Shown: in pieces, positions 53,465 through 63,565 of the stretch
How positions within the stretch are numbered: the first letter of the stretch is position 1
Layout of the letters: each line of letters opens with the position of its first letter
Notes under the pieces: model-generated
What the model was told of the DNA's origin: nothing
Seen by the model: the letters and a program-made list of their open reading frames with translations, nothing else
The model's database searches: none
Assembly (NCBI RefSeq): GCF_016798245.1
Contig: NZ_JAEUZA010000001.1
Location: forward strand, 46,221-110,220
Length of the DNA: 64,000 bases
Source: Alkalicoccobacillus gibsonii
Lineage (GTDB): Bacteria > Bacillota > Bacilli > Bacillales > Bacillaceae_D
Reading direction: 5' to 3'
Made by a program: the position numbers and the translations under genes

Positions 53465-54268
53465 ATGAAAAAACTAATTGGTTTTGCTATGATTGTTATT
53501 GGACTTGTTTTGTTAGTACTAACCACGTTTCCGCTAGTCTTTTCAAATTTTGCGAATTCTCAGGTGGACGATGTTAGAGAATCACTTAATGGAATAAATA
53601 ATCTATCACTTGAGAGTAAAGCCATTCGTTGGACCATTGTTCCTGTTGAAGATGATGACATGCGTATTGAAATGACTGAAGGTGAAACAGGTAAACCATT
53701 TAAAGTGGAGCGAGGACGTAGCCAGCTCAAAGTTATAACGGAACAAAAGGGATTTCGATGGCTCCCTTCTTTTTCTGGGTCATTTAAAAATGGAGAAGCA
53801 ACGGTGTATCTACCAAAAAGCTTCATAAAGGATCTGGATATTTCCACCGTTTCCGGCGATATTACACTTGATGGGGACCTTGAGCTAGGTGAGATAACGA
53901 TTGAAATGGTTTCTGGAGAATTTGTAAATTCAGGTGAATTTCAAGCTGATGAAATCGATGTTGATTCTGTGTCAGGTAATGTTCGTTTAGTACAGGTCAC
54001 AAGCCCTGCAATACAAGCAGATACCGTTTCAGGAGATGTTTCAGTCCAATACGGTACAGAACAAGGGGATCTTTCGGTCGATACCGTTTCAGGTAAGGTT
54101 GGAGTAACGGTTCCTACATGGAACGCGGAATATGATCTTGACACACTAAGTGGAACAATTATGGATCAGGGAACTCGAATGAAAGCGAGAGAGTATGGAA
54201 GTTCAGCTGGTGATGGAAAGGCTGAGGTTGAAATATCCACCTTGTCAGGAGATATTACACTCGATTAA
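53465..54268 (+). CDS. liaG: DUF4097-domain protein LiaG
   Basis: 267 residues: a membrane anchor (IGFAMIVIGLVLLVLTTFPL) and a DUF4097 beta-helix with repeated strands of the type VSGDI/VSGNV/VSGDVSV. Its function in the Lia system is unknown. The ATG follows AGGCGGTGG. It lies between liaH and liaF as in B. subtilis. Confidence 0.85.
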   Translation: MKKLIGFAMIVIGLVLLVLTTFPLVFSNFANSQVDDVRESLNGINNLSLESKAIRWTIVPVEDDDMRIEMTEGETGKPFKVERGRSQLKVITEQKGFRWLPSFSGSFKNGEATVYLPKSFIKDLDISTVSGDITLDGDLELGEITIEMVSGEFVNSGEFQADEIDVDSVSGNVRLVQVTSPAIQADTVSGDVSVQYGTEQGDLSVDTVSGKVGVTVPTWNAEYDLDTLSGTIMDQGTRMKAREYGSSAGDGKAEVEISTLSGDITLD

Positions 54269-54297
54269 AGGTCAGTCAGCATAGAGGAGGGAAGGTC

Positions 54298-55041
54298 TTG
54301 CGGAAAACCATTATAGGAAGTATCTTTGCAATTGTTGGTTTACTGATTATGTTTAATATTCTTGCTTTCTTTTCAAACTCCTTTTTGGCGCCGTTGATCT
54401 TCCTCGCCTTAGGAGTATTTTTCGTTCGAGGTCAGAAACGAAAATTAGGCAAAATTTTTATGCTGATAGCTTTAATCATTTTTGTTAGTCAGTTATTTCA
54501 TATATCATTGGTTACTGTTGTCTTTGCACTCATTTTTATCTATATTGGCTTAAAGCTAGTTCGTTCTGAAAAAAAAGATAAAAAAGTAAAAAAAGAAAAG
54601 CGTAAAGTTAAAACCCAAGTTCCAATGGAAGAAATCCGGAAACCGCGCAATCAAAATCTCGGTGATGACCAGACATTTATTAAAAGAAGTTTGGTTGGTG
54701 AGGTTCGCTTTACGTCCACTCCATTTGAATTAACAGATATGCAAATTTGGAATGGGGTTGGTGATGTACGCATTGATTTAACAAACGCAATTATCCCTGA
54801 GGGAGAAACGCTAATTATCGTAGAGAATGTTATTGGCGACGTTCAGATTTATATGCCGGAGGATCTTGAGTATTCAATTCAATCGTATGTTCTAATCGGA
54901 GATAGCTCCATTCTACATTCAAAACAAGGTGGATTTAACCAAACTACACTTCTACGTTCAACAGACTATCAAAGTGGTGTTCGTAAGGTGAAGTTTGTTC
55001 TCTCTAGCGCGGTTGGATCTGTGAAGGTACGTGAGATATGA
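54298..55041 (+). CDS. liaF: LiaF, inhibitor of the LiaS kinase
   Basis: 247 residues: four hydrophobic segments at the N-terminus, a Lys-rich linker and a C-terminal beta-rich domain (LVGEVRFTSTPFELTDMQIW, VIGDVQIYMPEDLEYS). LiaF keeps LiaRS off without stress. It uses a TTG start with GAGGAGGGAAGG upstream and overlaps liaS by 4 bp, coupling their expression. Confidence 0.92.
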   Translation: MRKTIIGSIFAIVGLLIMFNILAFFSNSFLAPLIFLALGVFFVRGQKRKLGKIFMLIALIIFVSQLFHISLVTVVFALIFIYIGLKLVRSEKKDKKVKKEKRKVKTQVPMEEIRKPRNQNLGDDQTFIKRSLVGEVRFTSTPFELTDMQIWNGVGDVRIDLTNAIIPEGETLIIVENVIGDVQIYMPEDLEYSIQSYVLIGDSSILHSKQGGFNQTTLLRSTDYQSGVRKVKFVLSSAVGSVKVREI

Positions 55042-56096
55042 AGAAACAATTCTCAAGCTTTTTATGGCAGTTTGTTGGTCATGGTCTTGTCCATTCATTA
55101 TTAGTTACCATTCTCGTCATTTTACTCGTAACAAATAATGAGAATCGTGGATTTCTTGTTATTTTTGATCATCAGCTTTTAGGTATTCCAATCCTTGGCT
55201 GGCTTGCACTCTTAATTATTGCCTCTGGATTTTTAAGTGGATTCCTTCAAGCGGATCCGCTAAAGCGTCGGATGGAAACCGTCCTGCACGGAGCAACGTT
55301 ATATGATCGTGGAACCTTTTCTCACCGAATTCGTATAGAAGGTGAGGACGAACTAACAGAGCTCGTTACAAAAATGAATTCAATGGCTGAGCATGTAGAA
55401 GAGCAGGTGGCGTCCTTGCAACGTCTATCGGCTCGAAATGCAACGATGCAGGATACAGTAAAACGCGCTGCTATTACAGAGGAAAGACATCGTTTGGCGA
55501 GAGAACTCCATGATGCAGTCAGTCAGCAGCTTTTTGCAATCTCCATGATGACAGCTGCTGTGAAAGAAGGGGCAGAGTCAAACAAGGAGATGAATCTAAC
55601 TCAGCTTCAAAGTGTAGAAAAGATGGCTAATCTAGCGCAGTCTGAAATGAGAAGCTTACTCTTACATTTAAGACCTACTCAGCTAAAAGGAAGAAGTCTA
55701 CAAGAAGGTCTTAACCAACTTTTTCATGAAATGAAAGAAAAGCAAGGCATTCAGATTGTTCATGATATTGAAGCAGACCTAAACATGCCTCAAGGATTTG
55801 AAGATCAACTCTTTCGTATGGTCCAAGAAGCTTTTTCGAATATATTAAGGCATGCAGAAGCCTCCAAAATTGAATGTAGATTAAAGGCTGGCAAGACAGA
55901 ATGGAAGCTTTCAGTGATTGATAATGGAAAGGGATTTGATCCAACATCCATCAACCAAGGCTCATATGGACTTCAAACGATGAAGGAACGCATGAACGAA
56001 ATTGGAGGCATCCTTCAAGTGAAATCTGCGATTGGCAAAGGCACTCAAATTGAGGCAAAGGTTCCATTCGCATGGAGGGAAGAAATCAATGATTAA
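55038..56096 (+). CDS. liaS: Sensor kinase LiaS
   Basis: 352 residues: two membrane helices with a very short outer loop (intramembrane-sensing type), HAMP, HisKA_3 with the phosphorylated His in RLARELHDAVSQQLF, and an ATPase domain (FSNILRHAEAS, DNGKGFD, GSYGLQTMKERM). It phosphorylates LiaR when lipid II-binding antibiotics act. It overlaps liaF and liaR. Confidence 0.94.
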   Translation: MKKQFSSFLWQFVGHGLVHSLLVTILVILLVTNNENRGFLVIFDHQLLGIPILGWLALLIIASGFLSGFLQADPLKRRMETVLHGATLYDRGTFSHRIRIEGEDELTELVTKMNSMAEHVEEQVASLQRLSARNATMQDTVKRAAITEERHRLARELHDAVSQQLFAISMMTAAVKEGAESNKEMNLTQLQSVEKMANLAQSEMRSLLLHLRPTQLKGRSLQEGLNQLFHEMKEKQGIQIVHDIEADLNMPQGFEDQLFRMVQEAFSNILRHAEASKIECRLKAGKTEWKLSVIDNGKGFDPTSINQGSYGLQTMKERMNEIGGILQVKSAIGKGTQIEAKVPFAWREEIND

Positions 56097-56721
56097 AGTG
56101 CTATTAATTGATGATCATGAAATGGTGAGAATGGGTGTGAGTGCCTATCTTTCAACGCAAAAAGACATTGAAGTTGTTGGCGAAGCAAGCGATGGAGATT
56201 CCGGTTCAAAGCTAGCACTCGAAAAAGATGTAGATGTGATTTTGATGGATTTATTAATGGAGAAGATGAATGGAATTGAAGCAACAAAAAAGATTATGGC
56301 GAAAAAGCCAGAGAGTAAAATCATTGTTCTAACGAGTTTTATAGACGATGAGATGGTGATACCAGTAATTGAAGCTGGTGCTTTTAGTTATTTACTGAAA
56401 ACAACCTCTGCAGCCGATATTGCCAAAGCGATTCGTGCCGCAGCTAATGGAGAGCCTGTTGTTGAATCAAAGGTAGCTACAAAGATGATGAATAAGATGA
56501 GATCTCATCAAGTAAAGCTTTTACATGAGGAATTAACGGCGCGAGAGCTCGACGTTCTATTATTAATCGGTGATGGAAAAACAAATTCAGAGATTGCAGA
56601 GCATTTATATATTGGAATAAAAACAGTTAAAACACATGTAAGTAACATTTTGCACAAGCTAGATTTAGATGATCGTACACAACTAGCCATCTATGCACAT
56701 CGTCATGGGCTGGTGAAATAA
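56089..56721 (+). CDS. liaR: Response regulator LiaR
   Basis: 210 residues, NarL/LuxR type. The receiver has DDHEMVR, the acceptor Asp in DVILMDLLME and Lys in YLLKTT; the C-terminal HTH is ELTARELDVLLLIGDGKTNSEIAEHLYIGIKTVKTHVSNIL. ATG 56089 overlaps liaS by 8 bp. It activates liaI and its own operon. Confidence 0.94.
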   Translation: MIKVLLIDDHEMVRMGVSAYLSTQKDIEVVGEASDGDSGSKLALEKDVDVILMDLLMEKMNGIEATKKIMAKKPESKIIVLTSFIDDEMVIPVIEAGAFSYLLKTTSAADIAKAIRAAANGEPVVESKVATKMMNKMRSHQVKLLHEELTARELDVLLLIGDGKTNSEIAEHLYIGIKTVKTHVSNILHKLDLDDRTQLAIYAHRHGLVK

Positions 56722-56789
56722 ATCAGTACATGGAATAAGATCATATTGGGATATACTAATGGCATCCACATCAGAGGGAGGGAAGATAC

Positions 56790-58937
56790 GTGTTCAAGAG
56801 AATAGTAACCTATGTTGTCCTGGCTATCTCTGCACTCTTAGCCGGTCTTCTTGTATATGCCATTGTCATATTAGCAGGAAATTATGTCATTGATAATGAG
56901 AAGCTTGTCATGAATAATTCTAGTTCTTTAGTGGATGAATCAGGTGAACTAATCACCAGATTGTATGTAGAGAATCGTCAGCCTGTTTCGATTGATGAGA
57001 TTCCAGAACACGTACAAGAAGCATTTGTAGCGGTTGAGGATAATCGCTTTTATGAGCACTCTGGAATTGATTTTCGTGCGATTGGACGAGCTATCTTCAG
57101 GAATATTGAATCAGGTGGTAAAGCAGAAGGTGGAAGCACGATTACTCAACAATTAACGAAAAATGTATTTCTAACAAATGAAAAATCTTGGCTTCGCAAA
57201 GTGAAGGAAGTCTTAATCTCTATAAATTTAGAACGACGTTACAGTAAAGATGAAATCCTGCAAATGTATTTAAATCAAATCTACTTTGGCCATGGTGCGT
57301 ATGGTCTTCAAACAGCCTCTAAGCTGTATTTTAATAAAGATGTTAGTGAGCTGACCATTGATGAGGGAGCTATGCTCGCAGGTCTACCAAAAGCACCAAA
57401 TAGTTATTCGCCTATTAATGATCCAGAACGAAGCAAAGAGCGACGGGATCTAATCTTAACGTTAATGGAAAACCAAGGATTTATTACAGCGGAAGAAAGT
57501 GTGCGATTAAAAGGGAAAACGATTGCTCTAGATGTGCAAACGACTATTGAAAACGAAGCGATGTATACGTATATCGACATGGTTATGGAAGAAGCAGAAA
57601 ACCGCTATCATTTATCTCAGGAAGAATTAATGACAGGTGGCTATCAAATTGTTGTGCCGATGAATAAATCATTACAGCAATCCACCTATGATAAACTACA
57701 GGATCCAATCTATTTCCCAGAAGAAAATGAAGACGCCGAAGCAACCGTTATGATGATGGATAGTGAATCAGGTGGAGTGCTTGCAGTTCAAGGCGGTAGA
57801 AATTACGTCCGATTAGGACTAAACCGGGTAAATGTAATGCGTCAGCCTGGATCAACGTTTAAGCCTATTTCCGTGTATACTCCTGCGCTTGAATCAGGTG
57901 CTTACAGCCCTTATTCCATGCTAAGGGATGAGAGACTTGCGTATAATGATTTCATGCCAAAGAACTATAACAATCAATATAGCGGAGAGATGACCATGTA
58001 TGATGCCTTAGTTCAATCGGCAAATGCTCCTGCTGTATGGTTGCTCAATGAAATTGGTGTAAACCGTTCGTTGCAAAAGATAGGAGAGTTTGGGTTTAAG
58101 ATCTCAGATAGAGGATTGTCAATTGCTCTAGGTGGTTTAAAGGAAGGTGTCACTCCATTTGAGCTTGTAAAAGCCTATCGAGCTTTTAACGAAGAGGGGC
58201 GTATCATTGAGCCTTATTTTATAAAAGAACTCTATGATCGCAGTGGCGAAAAGATAGGCGGTGCAAGCCCTGTTCAAACAGAGGTGATGTCAAAGCAAAA
58301 TGCGTGGAACATGACACGAATGCTCCAATCGGTTGTTAAAGATGGGACCGCTAAAGCAGGAACCTCACAAACACCAATTGCAGGAAAAACAGGGACTACG
58401 ACATATCCTGCGGTACCAGGAGCAACAATGGATGCTTGGTTTGTTGGGTACACACCAACAGTTGTTGGTGCTGTTTGGATGGGGTACGACTCCACAACGA
58501 AGACTCAATACTTAAAAGAAGGTAGCTCTTATCCGACAGTCTTGTTTAAAAACATCGTCAATGATTTACCTGACGAGATGCGTAATGTAGCATTTGAGAA
58601 GCCGGATGATGTAGAGGATTTGGCACCGCCCATTCCCCTATTAGTAGTTGATGATTTAAAAGCTACGATGCGAGTTGGCGGAAAAGGGTTACTCACTGTA
58701 GATTTAGAATGGACCCCATCAGATGATGAGCGCGTCCGCTATAACATTTACGAAGTACACAAGGGTGAGAAAGAACTTATTGCCTCAGATGTGCAAGGTG
58801 GCAGCTACGCTCACTCAAGATTAAATCCATTCTCCTCAAAATCATATGAAGTCGTACCTTACGATGAAAACGCAGGGATCGAAGGAGAAGCATCAAACAT
58901 CGCAGAAGCTGATTTTGATATTGGTTTTTCATTTTAA
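56790..58937 (+). CDS. pbpF: Class A penicillin-binding protein PbpF
   Basis: 715 residues (B. subtilis PbpF 714). An N-terminal membrane helix; a GT51 glycosyltransferase with the catalytic Glu in VEDNRFYEH (about 82-90) and GGSTITQQLTKN; a transpeptidase with the active Ser in S355TFK358, SAN and KTGTT; then a C-terminal fibronectin-III-like domain. It polymerises and crosslinks peptidoglycan, in B. subtilis mainly in the forespore. GTG start after GAGGGAGGG. It precedes hemEHY as in B. subtilis. Confidence 0.94.
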   Translation: MFKRIVTYVVLAISALLAGLLVYAIVILAGNYVIDNEKLVMNNSSSLVDESGELITRLYVENRQPVSIDEIPEHVQEAFVAVEDNRFYEHSGIDFRAIGRAIFRNIESGGKAEGGSTITQQLTKNVFLTNEKSWLRKVKEVLISINLERRYSKDEILQMYLNQIYFGHGAYGLQTASKLYFNKDVSELTIDEGAMLAGLPKAPNSYSPINDPERSKERRDLILTLMENQGFITAEESVRLKGKTIALDVQTTIENEAMYTYIDMVMEEAENRYHLSQEELMTGGYQIVVPMNKSLQQSTYDKLQDPIYFPEENEDAEATVMMMDSESGGVLAVQGGRNYVRLGLNRVNVMRQPGSTFKPISVYTPALESGAYSPYSMLRDERLAYNDFMPKNYNNQYSGEMTMYDALVQSANAPAVWLLNEIGVNRSLQKIGEFGFKISDRGLSIALGGLKEGVTPFELVKAYRAFNEEGRIIEPYFIKELYDRSGEKIGGASPVQTEVMSKQNAWNMTRMLQSVVKDGTAKAGTSQTPIAGKTGTTTYPAVPGATMDAWFVGYTPTVVGAVWMGYDSTTKTQYLKEGSSYPTVLFKNIVNDLPDEMRNVAFEKPDDVEDLAPPIPLLVVDDLKATMRVGGKGLLTVDLEWTPSDDERVRYNIYEVHKGEKELIASDVQGGSYAHSRLNPFSSKSYEVVPYDENAGIEGEASNIAEADFDIGFSF

Positions 58938-58966
58938 ACTGGGGAGTGAGCTCTCCAGTTTTTTTA
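58937..58966 (+). terminator. Terminator after pbpF
   Basis: ACTGGGGAG pairs with CTCTCCAGT, followed by seven T residues. Confidence 0.85.
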
Positions 58967-59017
58967 AATTGGGGATGGGGGAAAGGAGGTTTATGGGAGC
59001 TTCGGCTGTCGCTACCT

Positions 59018-59117
59018 GGATAGGGGCACGCAATCCTTTGGCGGGCGTTGAACTAATCTGGCTGCGCCAGCTCATTTCAACCCTGCCCTTTTATCCCTAA
59101 GGAGTCGGCCCCTATCC
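59018..59117. repeat. Long nested hairpin element
   Basis: GGATAGGGGC (59018-59027) pairs with GCCCCTATCC (59108-59117); AATCCTT with AAGGAGT (one mismatch); GGCGGGCGTTGAA (59040-59052) with TTCAACCCTGCC (59076-59087); and CTGGC with GCCAG around TGC at the tip (59058-59070). The result is a 100-nt rod with small internal loops. It is far more GC-rich than its surroundings and has no coding sense. It could be a dispersed palindromic repeat or a structured RNA; no second copy is in the window. Confidence 0.75.
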
Positions 59118-59175
59118 CGTCCGCTTGGGATGGCGCGTTAAACTATTTTAAAGGAGTAGAGTAGGGACATAGTGA

Positions 59176-59272
59176 AAATTCAACAAAGAGAGGATGGAAT
59201 TAACAAAGAGAGTTAAGAATCAACAAAGAGAGTGCGGAATCAACGAAGAGAATATAGAATCAACAAAGAGCT
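59176..59272 (+). repeat. 20-bp tandem repeat array C (about 5 degenerate units)
   Basis: Five units like AATCAACRAAGAGAGTGCGG, near 20-bp spacing, of the same family and orientation as arrays A and B but more AT-rich and diverged. It lies between the hairpin element and hemE. The remainder of the gap 58967-59502 shows no gene. Confidence 0.85.
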
Positions 59273-59502
59273 TGCACAAAAACCTTTAAGCGCTAAATTG
59301 AGACACCTCACTCTTCCCACTACTTTTCATCAAATTTATGACAGTTCGGTGGTGGGTGTATACATAGGTTATTCAGGTTATTATAGTGAATGATAGATGA
59401 TAATAATTCGCGTGGAATGCTTTTCTTACTGAAATAAAGTAAACTAGAGAGTGGATAAAAGACGGTTCGGTTTTTAGGAAGAGAGAAGGGTGGATACATA
59501 CA

Positions 59503-60558
59503 ATGGGAGAAAAGCAGTTTAATGATACGTTTTTAAAGGCGTGCAGGGGAGAGGATCATTCGCACGTCCCGGTTTGGTACATGAGACAGGCAGGACGTTC
59601 GCAGCCGGAATATCGTAAAATAAAAGAAAAGTATTCTTTGTTTGAAATCACACATCAGCCTGAACTGTGTGCGTATGTTACGAAGCTGCCGGTTGATCAG
59701 TACAACAACGATGCAGCTATCCTATATAAGGATATTATGACGCCGCTTCCGGCTATTGGAGTGGACGTTGAAATTAAGTCAGGAATTGGTCCGGTTATAC
59801 ATAATCCGATTACATCTTTACATGACGTGGAGCGTCTTGGAATGATTGAGCCAGAGAAAGATGTTGACTATGTGTTAGAAACGATTAAGTTGCTTAGAAC
59901 ACAACTCGATGTACCTCTTATCAGTTTTGGTGGGGCACCGTTTACTCTAGCAAGCTATATGATTGAAGGTGGACCTTCTAAAAATTATCACCACACAAAG
60001 GCGTTTATGTACGCGAATCCCAAGGCATGGTTTCTTTTAATGGACAAGCTTGGTGACGTTACCATTTCTTATATTAAGGCTCAAATTAAGGCTGGGGCTC
60101 AGGCCATTCAGTTATTCGATTCGTGGGTAGGTGCGTTGAGTCGTGAGGATTACATTACATTTATTAAGCCGGTAATGGAGCGTGTGTTTAACTCTCTACG
60201 TTCCGAGAATGTTCCTCTGATCATGCACGGAGTCGGAGCGAGTCATCTTGCAACAGAGTGGAATTCACTGCCTCTTGATGTTGTCGGGCTTGATTGGAGA
60301 CTTTCTGTAGACGAGGCGAGAGAGCTCGGTGTAACGAAGACGGTTCAAGGAAACTTAGATCCTGCCATTCTTCTTGCTCCGTGGGAGGTCATTGAAGCGA
60401 AGGCAAAGACCATTTTGGACCAAGGCTTGAAGTCCAATCACTTTGTATTTAATTTAGGTCATGGTGTATTTCCTGAAGTAGATCCAGCCGTACTAAAACG
60501 ACTGACAGCTTTTGTTCATGAATATTCAGCTCAATATAAGCAAACACATACATCATAG
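59503..60558 (+). CDS. hemE: Uroporphyrinogen decarboxylase
   Basis: 351 residues. The signature [18 protein letters not shown] is near the N-terminus, and [14 protein letters not shown] and [13 protein letters not shown] are present. It decarboxylates uroporphyrinogen III to coproporphyrinogen III. The ATG follows GAAGGGTGG. First gene of hemE-hemH-hemY. Confidence 0.96.
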   Translation: MGEKQFNDTFLKACRGEDHSHVPVWYMRQAGRSQPEYRKIKEKYSLFEITHQPELCAYVTKLPVDQYNNDAAILYKDIMTPLPAIGVDVEIKSGIGPVIHNPITSLHDVERLGMIEPEKDVDYVLETIKLLRTQLDVPLISFGGAPFTLASYMIEGGPSKNYHHTKAFMYANPKAWFLLMDKLGDVTISYIKAQIKAGAQAIQLFDSWVGALSREDYITFIKPVMERVFNSLRSENVPLIMHGVGASHLATEWNSLPLDVVGLDWRLSVDEARELGVTKTVQGNLDPAILLAPWEVIEAKAKTILDQGLKSNHFVFNLGHGVFPEVDPAVLKRLTAFVHEYSAQYKQTHTS

Positions 60559-60581
60559 GTAACGAGAGGGAGCGTTTTGTT

Positions 60582-61523
60582 ATGGCTAAAAAGAAATTAG
60601 GAATCTTGATTATGGCTTACGGAACTCCGCGTTCAAAAGAAGAGGTTGAACCTTATTACACTCATATTCGTCGTGGGCGTAAACCAAGTGAAGAAGCCTT
60701 ACAAGATTTAATGGATCGTTATGAGGCAATTGGTGGCTTAAGTCCTTTGGCTGTCATTACTGAAGAGCAGGCCGAGGGTATAGAACACATTCTAAATGAG
60801 ACGCTTGATGAGTATGAAGTAAAGGCGTATCTCGGTTTAAAGCACATTGAACCGTTTATAGAAGATGCTGTAGCAGAAATGGTTCAGGATGGAGTAGACG
60901 AAGCGGTAAGCTTAGTTCTTGCGCCTCACTACTCAACATTTAGTGTGAAATCGTACAATCAGCGTGCGCAAACAGAGGCGGAGCGTTTAGGTGGGCTTAC
61001 GATTCATAGTGTGGAGAGCTGGTACAAAGAACCTGGATTTCTAGACTACTGGTCTAAACAAATTCAAATGACGATGGACAGTGTTCCGAATCCTGATGAG
61101 ACTTGTGTCATTTTTTCAGCACATAGTCTTCCAGAAAAAATCATTGCGGCAGGCGACCCGTATCCAGATCAATTAAAAGAGACAGCAGATCTTTTAGCAG
61201 AGAAGACAGGTATCAAACATTATGAAATTGGTTGGCAAAGCGAAGGAAATACTCCAGATCCATGGATTGGACCAGATGTTCAGGACTTAACACGGTCGCT
61301 TTATCATGATAAAGGGTATAAAGCATTTGTTTATTGTCCAGTAGGGTTTATAGCGGATCATTTAGAAGTTCTGTTTGATAATGATTATGAATGTAAGGTT
61401 GTTACGGATGAGCTGGGTGTTGATTATTTTAGACCGAAAATGCCCAATACTGATCCTGAATTTTTAGCTAGTTTAGCCAATGTTATTCAGAAAAAGCTAA
61501 GAGAAGGAAGGGACTCTTTGTGA
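60582..61523 (+). CDS. hemH: Coproporphyrin ferrochelatase (HemH/CpfC)
   Basis: 313 residues. [20 protein letters not shown] begins the fold; the catalytic His is in [11 protein letters not shown] and Glu in [13 protein letters not shown]. In Firmicutes it inserts iron into coproporphyrin III rather than protoporphyrin IX. The ATG follows GAGAGGGAG. It overlaps hemY by 4 bp (GTGA). Confidence 0.96.
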   Translation: MAKKKLGILIMAYGTPRSKEEVEPYYTHIRRGRKPSEEALQDLMDRYEAIGGLSPLAVITEEQAEGIEHILNETLDEYEVKAYLGLKHIEPFIEDAVAEMVQDGVDEAVSLVLAPHYSTFSVKSYNQRAQTEAERLGGLTIHSVESWYKEPGFLDYWSKQIQMTMDSVPNPDETCVIFSAHSLPEKIIAAGDPYPDQLKETADLLAEKTGIKHYEIGWQSEGNTPDPWIGPDVQDLTRSLYHDKGYKAFVYCPVGFIADHLEVLFDNDYECKVVTDELGVDYFRPKMPNTDPEFLASLANVIQKKLREGRDSL

Positions 61524-62920
61524 AAAAAAGAGTAGCAATCATAGGTGGCGGCATAACAGGTCTTGCCGCTGCCTTTGAGATTGAAAAATCAAATCAGCGC
61601 GGAGAAACAGAATTGGACTACCAAGTGATTGAAGGATCAAACCGACTTGGAGGGAAAATTCAAACACATAGACGAGATGGTTTTGTGATAGAGGCAGGTC
61701 CCGATTCTTATTTAAAACGAAAAACAAGTATGACTACCTTGATTGAAGAAGTAGGTTTGAAAGACGATCTGACTACCAATGATACGGGACAATCCTTCAT
61801 CTTAAAGGGGACGAGTCTCTACCCGATCCCTGCAGGAGCTGTGATGGGTGTACCCACTGAGATCACGCCGTTCATCAAAACGGGGTTATTTAGTCCATTA
61901 GGGAAGGTTCGTGCGCTTGGTGACTTTGTTATTCCTAAAACGATGGGACCGAATGAAGATATCTCGCTTGGACACTTCTTCAGAAAACGATTAGGGAATG
62001 AAGTGGTGGATCATCTCATCGAACCTCTCCTATCAGGAATTTATGGTGGAGATATGGATAAGCTTAGTTTAAAAGCTACATTTCCTCACTTTCAACAGAT
62101 GGAAGAGACGAATCGCAGCCTGATCAAAGGAATTAAAAAAAGTCGTCCAAAAACTCCTAAAAAAGCGGATGTCCCAAAGAAAAAAGAAGGGATGTTCCAA
62201 ACGTTAAAACATGGAATTGAGTCGCTTGTTGAAGCAGTTGCCGATAAGCTTGATCCAGAATCTATTCACTTAAATCAAAATGTGAAAAGTATCACAAAGT
62301 CAGGATCCGGTTTTACACTTCAATACGAAGATGGGGTAGAAGACGTATTTGATTACGTCATCGTGACCACACCACCTCCAGTCACGGCCAAGCTGTTATC
62401 ACACTATCCGTACTTTGATTACTTTAAACAAATGGAAATGACTTCAATTGCCACAGTGGCCATGGTCTTTCCGGAAGAAGCAGTTGTTCAAGCTGAAGAA
62501 GGAACGGGTTTTGTTGTCTCTAGAAAAAGCGGGTACACCATTACAGCCTGTACATGGACAAGTAAAAAGTGGCGCCATACGACTCCAGCAGGAAAAGTGA
62601 TTCTTCGTTGTTATGTTGGACGACCTGGGCATAGTGACATTGTTCGTAAGTCGGATGAAGAAATCATTCAAACGGTTCTGAATGATTTAGCGCATGTAAT
62701 CGAAATTAAAGAAAAGCCAGACTTTTATTATGTAAGTCGTTGGTCTAATCCCCAATATCAAGTGGGGCATACATTTAAGTTAGATAAAATGAAAGAGGAC
62801 GTTGAAGCGTTTTTACCTGGATTGCAGGTAGCAGGAGCTGGACTCGCGGGAGTCGGTCTTCCAGACTGTATTGATCAGGGTAAAGCTTGTGCGAAAGAAA
62901 TTATGGATTCAGAACAATAG
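61520..62920 (+). CDS. hemY: Coproporphyrinogen III oxidase (HemY/CgoX)
   Basis: 466 residues, FAD-dependent amine-oxidase fold. [15 protein letters not shown] is the FAD motif, and [20 protein letters not shown] and the C-terminal [16 protein letters not shown] are conserved. It oxidises coproporphyrinogen III to coproporphyrin III, the substrate of HemH. GTG start overlapping the hemH stop. The last enzyme of the pathway, ChdC/HemQ, is not in the window. Confidence 0.95.
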   Translation: MKKRVAIIGGGITGLAAAFEIEKSNQRGETELDYQVIEGSNRLGGKIQTHRRDGFVIEAGPDSYLKRKTSMTTLIEEVGLKDDLTTNDTGQSFILKGTSLYPIPAGAVMGVPTEITPFIKTGLFSPLGKVRALGDFVIPKTMGPNEDISLGHFFRKRLGNEVVDHLIEPLLSGIYGGDMDKLSLKATFPHFQQMEETNRSLIKGIKKSRPKTPKKADVPKKKEGMFQTLKHGIESLVEAVADKLDPESIHLNQNVKSITKSGSGFTLQYEDGVEDVFDYVIVTTPPPVTAKLLSHYPYFDYFKQMEMTSIATVAMVFPEEAVVQAEEGTGFVVSRKSGYTITACTWTSKKWRHTTPAGKVILRCYVGRPGHSDIVRKSDEEIIQTVLNDLAHVIEIKEKPDFYYVSRWSNPQYQVGHTFKLDKMKEDVEAFLPGLQVAGAGLAGVGLPDCIDQGKACAKEIMDSEQ

Positions 62921-62921
62921 T

Positions 62922-62955
62922 TAAAAGGCTAGGACGAAAAGGTCCTAGCCTTTTA
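62922..62955 (+). terminator. Terminator after hemEHY
   Basis: AAAAGGCTAGGAC pairs with GTCCTAGCCTTTT around a short loop. Confidence 0.85.
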
Positions 62956-62967
62956 CGTATATCAAAA

Positions 62968-63111
62968 TTAACGGGTATACATAAGATATTTTGTGCGTGT
63001 CGCTTCTAATTCTTCAGAAAGCTTTTGCTGACGTTCGATTTCTTTTAATTCAGCGTCTGTGTACACGCGCTTTTTTATCACAATGGTAAAAAAGATAAAG
63101 TGCAAATTCAT
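62968..63111 (-). CDS. YrzI-family small protein
   Basis: 47 residues: a hydrophobic start (LHFIFFTIVIKKR) followed by a charged helix (ELKEIERQQKLSEELEA), the layout of YrzI-family peptides of bacilli. Function unknown. ACAGGAGG precedes the ATG by 8 bases on the minus strand. It is the last of three tiny genes that read away from spo0B. Confidence 0.75.
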   Translation of the reverse strand: MNLHFIFFTIVIKKRVYTDAELKEIERQQKLSEELEATRTKYLMYTR

Positions 63112-63141
63112 GTTCCATTCCTCCTGTCCAAAAAAATTCCT

Positions 63142-63207
63142 TCAGGTTAAGCCTTTCACCTGTCTGTACCAATCTAATACGAGTGAGCCTTTCATCATGT
63201 TCGTCAC
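63142..63207 (-). CDS. Possible 21-residue peptide
   Basis: A GTG-initiated frame (MTNMMKGSLVLDWYRQ...) with TAGGAGG 8 bases upstream, 30 bp before the YrzI-like gene. The strong site supports translation; the sequence is too short to assign. It may be a leader that controls the next gene. Confidence 0.5.
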   Translation of the reverse strand: MTNMMKGSLVLDWYRQVKGLT

Positions 63208-63250
63208 ATTATCTTCCTCCTAATCAAATTATTTCTATTAAAAAAGAACA

Positions 63251-63283
63251 CAAAAAATCCGCAGCATATGCACCGCGGATTTT
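63251..63283 (-). terminator. Second tandem terminator in the small-peptide cluster
   Basis: On the minus strand AAATCCGC pairs with GCGGATTT, followed by six U residues. Confidence 0.7.
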
Positions 63284-63292
63284 ACAAGATAT

Positions 63293-63325
63293 AAAAAGCC
63301 GCAGGGATCATCTCATCCCTGCGAC
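63293..63325 (-). terminator. First tandem terminator in the small-peptide cluster
   Basis: On the minus strand GCAGGGAT pairs with ATCCCTGC (6-base loop), followed by GGCTTTTT. Confidence 0.75.
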
Positions 63326-63360
63326 TATATCAAGCTCCTACTAATCGGATTAGTGGAATT

Positions 63361-63459
63361 TTAATAGTAGAATTTAGTCGAAAACAGACGGGCGTGAGCA
63401 TATGAATATTCAGTTTGTGAAATGTTCATCATCGGTGTATCAAGATGTAGATTAGTCAT
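63361..63459 (-). CDS. Possible 32-residue peptide
   Basis: A frame starting MTNLHLDTPMMNISQ and ending in an aromatic tail (FYY), with AAAGGAG 9 bases upstream and two terminators downstream. The tight ribosome site and dedicated terminator argue that it is expressed. No family is recognised. Confidence 0.55.
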   Translation of the reverse strand: MTNLHLDTPMMNISQTEYSYAHARLFSTKFYY

Positions 63460-63565
63460 AGTACTCAGCTCCTTTCGATTTGTTAATACGCTTCAAAGTA
63501 TAGCTAACAATTGATACAATGTAAAGGTTTATTGTGAAAAAAAGTTGACAATTTTATAAAAGGGG

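Noticed and set aside
58846-59100. 84-residue plus frame across the end of pbpF and the hairpin
   Set aside because: It begins inside pbpF in another frame and runs through the terminator and palindrome.
58970-59130. tRNA or riboswitch in the GC-rich gap before hemE
   Set aside because: No cloverleaf or T-loop motif; the sequence folds as one long rod, so it is listed as a hairpin element.
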